NCBI GenBank assembly: GCA_964544765.1
Contig: CAZJDM010000222.1
Location: 1-5,988, forward strand
Source: CAZJDM01 sp964544765
GTDB lineage: Bacteria > Bdellovibrionota_B > Oligoflexia > CAYFLR01
DNA: 5,988 bases
Direction of reading: 5' to 3'
Below, piece after piece: positions 1-4,352 of the stretch (the stretch's first letter is position 1; each line of letters starts with the position of its first letter). The position numbers and the translations under genes were made by a program. The notes below the pieces were generated by a model, which searched no databases, was not told the DNA's origin, and saw only the letters and a program-made list of their open reading frames with translations.

Positions 1-236
1 TGAGTGTGTAGATGGTCCTAAGGAAACCTTCATACACAATTTATTTCACAGCCTCCTTTCCATTGGTAGAGCCGTTAGATAAACTTAAACTCAAACGATT
101 TGGATGGAATCCATATGCTAACATACATTAAACTGAAACAAATTTTGAAGAGCCCCGTGCGGGAAAACTGCATGCGGGGATCTGTGAGGGTCTTACCTTC
201 TAATCATCATGAAATTAGGGGGTAATTCTACTCAAT
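1..236 (+). mobile_element. Group II intron, 3' portion (5' part outside the window)
   Basis: Group II introns are self-splicing retroelements whose RNA ends in domains V and VI. Bases 150-182 fold as domain V and 193-225 as domain VI (separate entry). The likely 3' boundary is after T236: the intron would end in AT, fitting the usual A-pyrimidine end, and A230 sits seven bases from it, where the branch-point adenosine is expected. Downstream of that boundary a coding frame is open at once, as expected for a 3' exon. Bases 1-149 should be the earlier domains or the end of domain IV. A short open frame at 2-82 does not look like the end of an intron reverse transcriptase, so I cannot say whether this copy encodes one. 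The 3' end is clear, the exact boundary is inferred, and intron class is not assigned. Confidence 0.85.
150..225 (+). ncRNA. Group II intron domains V and VI
   Basis: Domain V: the catalytic triad AGC lies at 151-153. CCCCG (153-157) pairs with CGGGG (175-179), and TGCGG (158-162) pairs with CTGCA (168-172) around a GAAAA loop. Bases TG (173-174) form the characteristic two-base bulge on the 3' strand. G152 faces A180, where a G-U pair is usual, so the triad pairing is slightly imperfect. Domain VI: 193-204 pairs with 214-225 over twelve positions, including two G-U pairs, around a nine-base loop. No bulged adenosine lies inside this stem; A230 just below it is the best branch-point candidate. 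Confidence 0.85.
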
Positions 237-488
237 GATCCAAGCATAGAAAAGTCAAAAAACAAACTTTCTGAAGAAATAATTGATAAAATTGTACAAT
301 ACCTTAAATCCGGTCAATCAATCGCTGTAAGTCCAGGTTTGTCTTTTGATTACTTTTCTAAAGAAAAGGTTATTGGTTCACTTGAAGTGCTTACTGATGG
401 AGTCTGGAAGTGGACCTCAGACCTTTCTTATTATGTCAAAAACTATAGAGTAGCACTACCAGAAGAGTTTATTAAACACATCAAGTGA
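237..488 (+). pseudogene. C-terminal exon of a small gene split by the intron; product unknown, possibly immunity-like
   Basis: The frame is open from the inferred intron boundary to a TGA at 486-488, giving 83 codons with no start codon or ribosome binding site of its own. The translation reads like real protein: an amphipathic helix (SEEIIDKIVQYLKSGQ), a turn-rich stretch, then LTDGVWKWTSDLSYYV and an ending with LPEEFIKHI. A pattern of the type 'DG-W-W-sdL-YYv--Y-v-LPeeFi' is familiar to me from small uncharacterised bacterial proteins, some next to toxin genes, but I cannot name a family. The 5' exon must lie left of the window. If the intron still splices, the gene may be functional; otherwise it is disrupted. 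It could be an immunity or housekeeping protein; the sequence alone does not decide. Confidence 0.6.
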
Positions 489-512
489 TTTGAGTAATAT
501 TCCTATTGAATC

Positions 513-545
513 ATGGGACAATTATGGGACTATTAGGGACATTTT
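513..545. repeat. Three tandem ~11-bp units around GGGAC
   Basis: Units ATGGGACAATT (513-523), ATGGGACTATT (524-534) and a shortened AGGGACATTTT (535-545) follow one another directly. The GGGAC cores begin at 515, 526 and 536, i.e. 11 and 10 bases apart, so they lie on one face of the helix. They start 25 bases after the stop codon of the split gene. They could be protein-binding direct repeats or the edge of a decayed repeat element. Confidence 0.7.
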
Positions 546-599
546 TTAACATTTGTGAGACAAAAATGACACTCCATCTACTTCAATTGGTATACTTTT

Positions 600-623
600 G
601 TATAAATTGTATCAAATTTATAC
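600..623. promoter_or_regulatory. Perfect 9-bp inverted repeat, operator-like
   Basis: GTATAAATT (600-608) and AATTTATAC (615-623) are perfect inverted copies around a six-base centre. A second arm pair, TGGTATA (588-594) with TATACCA (619-625), shares the right arm and offers an alternative pairing. The repeat is AT-rich and lacks a trailing T-run, so it is a poor terminator and better read as a possible operator or a chance AT palindrome. It lies about 300 bases upstream of the first ORF after it. Confidence 0.4.
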
Positions 624-808
624 CACCTATATCGCGCAGATATTTAAGCTAAAACATGCTTATTTTATTTGTATTAATAATTATAATAACTTGAAGTGTT
701 AATTTATTAGAATATGTCATTATTTATCAATCTGGTACACATCTTGCTAATAGAACAACCGTCTGCTCTGAATTGTCTCTACTATTTCAGAATTTCAGAT
801 CCAAACTT

Positions 809-878
809 CAGAGTTAAAATGCTGATTCAGAATGTAGAGCCAAAACCCAGATTCAAAGAGCGCAGATTTAAAATGCTG
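809..878. repeat. Diverged direct repeat pair
   Basis: CAGAGTTAAAATGCTG (809-824) recurs as CAGATTTAAAATGCTG (863-878), with one mismatch in 16 bases and copies 54 bases apart. Flanking words built on CAGAT and TTCA also recur (790-800, 848-855), so the whole stretch looks like a decayed low-copy repeat. No known element is recognised. Confidence 0.5.
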
Positions 879-910
879 GGTCAAATTCATGTCTAGGGGG
901 AAAGCCATAT

Positions 911-1099
911 ATGCTCTTAAAATTAGTACCTTTGTTATTAAGTGCAATTCCTTTTACAAATTTAACACATTGTAGATATGATAAATCTAAGTTTATTAAA
1001 TTTAGGAAAATAAAGAATCTTAACTGCGTGTATCCAGGTTTAGCCTATATCAAAAAACATGAAGTTCTCAATCATTTAAAAAGCAGAGTAACAAAGTAA
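911..1099 (+). CDS. Possible 62-residue protein with hydrophobic N-terminus; doubtful
   Basis: The ATG has a purine-rich AGGGGG at 895-900, ten bases upstream, which is long but usable spacing. The product begins with a hydrophobic stretch (MLLKLVPLLLSAIPF) like a signal peptide, followed by about 40 lysine- and asparagine-rich residues with two cysteines (21 and 39). It ends 29 bases before the first clear operon gene and on the same strand, so it could be a small exported member of the operon. Against this, composition is close to that of random AT-rich DNA, no family is recognisable, and a good promoter candidate lies inside the frame (953-982), which would make much of it untranslated leader. 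I give it less than even odds. Confidence 0.35.
   Translation: MLLKLVPLLLSAIPFTNLTHCRYDKSKFIKFRKIKNLNCVYPGLAYIKKHEVLNHLKSRVTK
953..982 (+). promoter_or_regulatory. Candidate sigma70-type promoter for the operon
   Basis: TTTACA (953-958) and TATGAT (977-982) each match five of six consensus bases and are 18 bases apart. Transcription would start near 989, leaving about 140 bases of leader before the ATG at 1129. It is the best-matched promoter pair I found upstream of the operon. AT-rich DNA gives such matches by chance, so confidence is limited. Confidence 0.35.
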
Positions 1100-1117
1100 A
1101 AATATTAATCTTTAAAA

Positions 1118-1123
1118 AGAGGG
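1118..1123 (+). promoter_or_regulatory. Ribosome binding site of the first operon gene
   Basis: AGAGGG lies five bases upstream of ATG 1129, inside a purine-only run. This is an unambiguous Shine-Dalgarno site and fixes the start of the 267-residue protein. Confidence 0.75.
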
Positions 1124-1128
1124 AAAAA

Positions 1129-1932
1129 ATGAAATACATATTGTTTTTAAATACCATAATACTGACTGTTTTTTTATCAGAGACTTCTTTTTGCGGTAAG
1201 ATTACAAAACTAGGTGCCTTAGATTATGTTTATTTGAGTTCTATTTGTGAAGATAACGAGGAGACGGGGCAATTTCCAGATGGGTGGTACACAAATGCGG
1301 GAAAATATTTAAGAAAGTGTGAAAACAGGCCATCTTTCATGTTTGAAGGAAAAACGGGATTTAGGGATTATTTTAAAGATTATTTAATCTATGGCGGAGG
1401 TGTTGATATATACGTTGATCCAGATATCGCTGAACAAGAAGGAATAACAAATGCAAGAGTCAATGTCTCTGCTCCTGAATTGACCGTAATCTGCTACGGT
1501 GGTCATAAGAGAGGGCGTTGTCCCAATAGTATTAGGTTAAAAGTTGAACTCTATATGACCTCTAGAGCAAATTGGGCAAAGGATAGAGAAAGCGGCGGTG
1601 AAATTTTAGAGCCAGATATAAGAATAGTTCCTCTTGATTACAAAGGAATAGTTAGAGGTCATTATATTTATAGGGGGAAGACAAAATTGAATATTGTCGC
1701 CGAGGGCATTAGGAACTTAGATGGGGTTGTAGGTTTTCGAGTAAAAAACCTGACTCCCATAAAATCCGGCTATTACTGGTTTTCTGGAAGCAACGGAAGA
1801 AAATGTCAAGTTATGTTGCTGGGTAAATGCGTAAAAAGAGGACCCGAAGAGAAATTACGAATAAGATCCTTAACCAAATATAATGTCTTTTTTACGGATA
1901 CAGATATAAATATGGAAGTAACTTATTATTAA
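1129..1932 (+). CDS. Exported cysteine-containing beta-rich protein of unknown function
   Basis: This 267-residue protein opens with a Sec-type signal sequence: a lysine at 2, a hydrophobic core at about 4-16, and polar residues to about 22. Cys22 is not in a good lipobox (preceded by T-S-F), so a lipoprotein is unlikely. The mature part alternates short beta-like stretches with glycine- and aspartate-rich turns. Its cysteines fall in three natural pairs (40/64, 122/131, 226/234), suggesting three disulfides in the periplasm or outside the cell. The C-terminal third (about 185-267) has the look of a beta-sandwich. I recognise no catalytic motif and no named family. It is the first gene of a four-gene unit ending in a predicted toxin, 19 bases ahead of the next gene, so an accessory role in toxin export, assembly or target binding is plausible but inferred. 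Confidence 0.85.
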   Translation: MKYILFLNTIILTVFLSETSFCGKITKLGALDYVYLSSICEDNEETGQFPDGWYTNAGKYLRKCENRPSFMFEGKTGFRDYFKDYLIYGGGVDIYVDPDIAEQEGITNARVNVSAPELTVICYGGHKRGRCPNSIRLKVELYMTSRANWAKDRESGGEILEPDIRIVPLDYKGIVRGHYIYRGKTKLNIVAEGIRNLDGVVGFRVKNLTPIKSGYYWFSGSNGRKCQVMLLGKCVKRGPEEKLRIRSLTKYNVFFTDTDINMEVTYY

Positions 1933-1951
1933 TAAGGATGAAGAAATTATC

Positions 1952-2980
1952 ATGAAATATATTGCTACATTATTTATGATCAAGAACTCCTCTTATTATC
2001 ATGTTAAATTACATTATTGGATATTTTTATTATTTATATATATGACGGGAACTGGATTATCTGCCAAGGACTATATTATTTTCGATGCGTCTGTTCCCAA
2101 TACTTGTAGCAGAGAATCATTTAATCCGGTCAAACCAGAAGAATCCTTGATGCGCGGTTGTAAATTACCAAATGGAAAATGGGAAAGATCTTTTCCTTTA
2201 CGTACTGAACTTCGGGCAATAAAAGTAGACCAAACAGTCACTGTTCTTGTAAGCTGGAGATGCGAAAAATCAAGGATTGGCAATTTAATTCTAAATATAG
2301 GAAATGATTTGATTACCGACAGCATTCCTCCGAGTCGAAGCAATGAGGAGAAGTGGGTAACATACCAAAAATCTTTTTCAGGGAAAGAAGATTCTTTTAT
2401 AGTAACATTAAAAACAGATACACCCAATGGAAAATTTGGACCTTTAAGGAAGTATTGTAGATTGACAATGAAAGATCCAGTGGTAACTCTTGACATCAGT
2501 TCAGGCCAAGCTAACAGAATTATCCGTGATCTTGAAAAAAGGTTAAGAGATGAACAAAAAATAGTTTCTCTTTACAATGACCTTTTAACATTAATGCCAG
2601 CCTATTCTTTTTTACAAAAAGTAAGTGAAGCACTTTCAAAGACTGGTGAGTCGGAAACTTTGAAAAAATTAAGTGAAACTTGGCCAACTGTTAAGCCAAA
2701 GGTTATGCAATTACTTGTGAGGGCTACTACAACAAAAGATCGTCAGGCTGTATTGGCTTTAGTATTAGCTATGGATAGCTGGATAGGCAATCCGAGCGTT
2801 CTAAAACTAAAAGATTTGATCTCTCCCGATCAGCTAGAGATTATTAGAATAGCGGGAAAATTAGCTTCCGAGTCGAACAAACAAAAATATCAAGTTGAGC
2901 TAAGAAAACATCAAACCAATGCTAATAATATCCAAACTCAACTAGATCTTGCTAGAAGGCTTTTGAAAGATTGGCTATAA
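1952..2980 (+). CDS. Exported two-part protein: beta-rich front, helical rear; unknown function
   Basis: The 342-residue product has a long basic and aromatic n-region, a hydrophobic core at about 22-31 (YWIFLLFIYM) and a probable signal peptidase site after Leu-Ser-Ala at 36-38. The chosen ATG has AAGGA at 1934-1938, 13 bases upstream; the alternative ATG at 1976 has no such site. Mature residues 39-180 look beta-rich and hold all four cysteines (52, 70, 104, 169), enough for two disulfides. Residues 184-342 are almost entirely helical, with charged amphipathic helices at about 186-212, 236-258, 262-277 and 308-340; the last could form a coiled coil. The first four residues (MKYI) equal those of the preceding protein, but the proteins do not otherwise look related. 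No family is recognised. The operon position suggests a partner of the downstream toxin; that is inference. Confidence 0.85.
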   Translation: MKYIATLFMIKNSSYYHVKLHYWIFLLFIYMTGTGLSAKDYIIFDASVPNTCSRESFNPVKPEESLMRGCKLPNGKWERSFPLRTELRAIKVDQTVTVLVSWRCEKSRIGNLILNIGNDLITDSIPPSRSNEEKWVTYQKSFSGKEDSFIVTLKTDTPNGKFGPLRKYCRLTMKDPVVTLDISSGQANRIIRDLEKRLRDEQKIVSLYNDLLTLMPAYSFLQKVSEALSKTGESETLKKLSETWPTVKPKVMQLLVRATTTKDRQAVLALVLAMDSWIGNPSVLKLKDLISPDQLEIIRIAGKLASESNKQKYQVELRKHQTNANNIQTQLDLARRLLKDWL

Positions 2981-3005
2981 TGCCAGATATATAGGATTTT
3001 TAAAT

Positions 3006-4352
3006 ATGGGAAAAAATACAATATCTAAAATTATTAAGCTTCTTTTGATTTATATTATTAGCTTTAATATCGTGGCAAATAAGACCGTTGCAGATGAAGC
3101 AGGTGAAGCAGGTGGAGATTCTCCCTATGCCCCTATTGAGGTTGAATATGAAGATAGATGTAAAGATCCTAATGTCTATATTGAATGTGATCAAGAAAAC
3201 GTCGCTGATTTAAGGGAATGCCTTGATAGCAAAATGAATGCGGTAAACAATTGTAAAAGCCACTTTAGGAGAAAAATAGATAAAATAAAAAAACATAAAA
3301 AAAAGGCCATTCGTAGTTTTAAAAAGGGAATAAAGAAAAAGCTTAAAGAAAAACTAGCTAAGTTAGGAGAAGAAAACCAAGCCTTAGCTTCAGAGTTAGT
3401 TGAGCGTCGATATAATAAAATAAATATTGAAAGAATTACTCGAAATTATCTTGATGAGTTAAGAAAAATTACCTCATCTTATGCTCAGTTTATTAAACAG
3501 TTTTTACTTTTTAAAGACACTCATCAGACCTTGGTAGACGACTTAAAAAGACTGTCAACAGCAGCTTCTAATGCGGATATTGTTAATTTAAATGACTTGA
3601 TGCTATCTGTGGCAAGAGTTTGGGATAATGAGATGATAAATTTGTTTGAGTTAAGAAACGATGCCATAGATTTAAAAACCTCCTTTCAATCGATTCAACT
3701 TACATATGATAGTCAAATAGCGGAATTTAGAGACTTCATAAGTCAACATAAATTAAGAATACCGAATGAAACACAAACCCCCATTACTTCTTTAGAAAAT
3801 ATAATTATTTATACAAAAGATCGACAAAAATCAGTTGCGGCTACTTGTAATAAATTAATACATGACATGAAAGAAAGGCAGAGATCGCTTATCAAATATA
3901 AATCAGATCTTGAAACTCAGGATGTTATCAAAAGTGCTGACGATCTCTTTAGCGCTGCGCAATTCCTACAAATGGTACAGGAAAAAATTCAATCAATATG
4001 GCAAGTACCCAGATCCAGTGAAAAAACCGGTTTTTATTATTTAAAGGATCAATACACTAAAATGCAATCATTTATAGATTTACAGGTCCTTTGCCAAGAC
4101 TTAAAAAAGGAACAATCAAAATGGCGATACACTGGATGTAAATTCTTAGAACGAGAAATAAGCAAGGTAAGGAACTACCAAAGTAGTACTGTTCCTAGCT
4201 TAATTGATATTGGAATACAAACGCTTCAACCAAAAGCTTCCAAAAATCAGCGAACCTTAATGGGAAAAATAAGAAAAGCTCTTGATGAAAAAGATCTATT
4301 ATTAGCTGTATCAGATTTTGATTTGTTGCTGGAACTGGAGGATAGTAAGTGA
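3006..4352 (+). CDS. Exported all-helical coiled-coil protein with a highly basic helix; unknown function
   Basis: This 448-residue protein starts with a signal sequence (hydrophobic core about 9-24, likely cleaved near Val-Ala-Asp at 28-30). The ATG has AGGA at 2993-2996, nine bases upstream. An acidic linker (30-50) leads into four evenly spaced cysteines (52, 61, 72, 83). Next comes an extremely lysine-rich helix (88-117, 17 of 30 residues Lys or Arg), then about 320 residues of amphipathic helices with coiled-coil character (about 118-250 and 262-445). Three more cysteines are at 281, 363 and 378. There is no long hydrophobic segment after the signal, so it is probably a soluble, elongated periplasmic or secreted protein. 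I recognise no family. Its last four bases overlap the next gene, implying coupled translation with the predicted toxin and a tight functional link such as chaperone, scaffold or delivery partner (inference). Confidence 0.87.
   Translation: MGKNTISKIIKLLLIYIISFNIVANKTVADEAGEAGGDSPYAPIEVEYEDRCKDPNVYIECDQENVADLRECLDSKMNAVNNCKSHFRRKIDKIKKHKKKAIRSFKKGIKKKLKEKLAKLGEENQALASELVERRYNKINIERITRNYLDELRKITSSYAQFIKQFLLFKDTHQTLVDDLKRLSTAASNADIVNLNDLMLSVARVWDNEMINLFELRNDAIDLKTSFQSIQLTYDSQIAEFRDFISQHKLRIPNETQTPITSLENIIIYTKDRQKSVAATCNKLIHDMKERQRSLIKYKSDLETQDVIKSADDLFSAAQFLQMVQEKIQSIWQVPRSSEKTGFYYLKDQYTKMQSFIDLQVLCQDLKKEQSKWRYTGCKFLEREISKVRNYQSSTVPSLIDIGIQTLQPKASKNQRTLMGKIRKALDEKDLLLAVSDFDLLLELEDSK
4337..4342 (+). 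promoter_or_regulatory. Ribosome binding site selecting the GTG start of the toxin gene
   Basis: GGAGGA lies six bases upstream of GTG 4349, within the last codons of the preceding gene. It supports GTG as the start, in place of any later ATG, and gives the GTGA overlap typical of coupled translation. Confidence 0.8.

Larger units (their letters stand above)
489..910. other. AT-rich intergenic region without a convincing gene
   Basis: About 420 bases separate the split gene from the operon. No frame here has both a ribosome binding site and protein-like composition. A 60-codon frame at 714-896 has no Shine-Dalgarno site and runs through the repeat pair at 809-878, so I regard it as chance. 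The region contains three phased GGGAC units (513-545), a 9-bp palindrome (600-623), a TATAAT at 682-687 without a good -35 box, and the diverged repeats. The mixture suggests remnants of small mobile or repetitive elements. Confidence 0.6.

Noticed and set aside
2..82. Possible C-terminus of a group II intron reverse transcriptase
   Set aside because: The 26-codon frame does not resemble the maturase/X-domain endings I know, and structured intron RNA would also give short open frames.
600..623. Palindrome as a rho-independent terminator of the split gene
   Set aside because: The stem is AT-only except its end pair and no T-run follows, so it would terminate poorly.
682..687. TATAAT as a -10 box for the operon
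   Set aside because: The hexamer 17 bases upstream (CTTATT) is a poor -35 match and the site is over 400 bases from the first sure gene; the pair at 953-982 is better.
714..896. 60-codon open frame on the + strand
   Set aside because: There is no ribosome binding site, no recognisable composition, and the frame runs through a degenerate direct repeat (809-878). It is most likely chance in AT-rich DNA.
1192..1197. Cys22 of the first operon protein as a lipoprotein attachment site
   Set aside because: The preceding residues Thr-Ser-Phe do not form a lipobox; ordinary signal peptidase cleavage is more likely.
2071..2496. 141-codon open frame on the - strand
   Set aside because: It lies entirely inside the 342-residue gene on the opposite strand, which has a signal peptide, ribosome binding site and operon context. 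It is a shadow frame.
3000..3194. 64-codon open frame on the - strand
   Set aside because: Antisense to the signal-peptide end of the 448-residue gene; no start signals or protein-like features.
3006..4352. Helical exported protein as a tripartite alpha-pore-forming toxin subunit
   Set aside because: Those proteins carry internal hydrophobic hairpins for membrane insertion; no such segment is seen after the signal sequence here.
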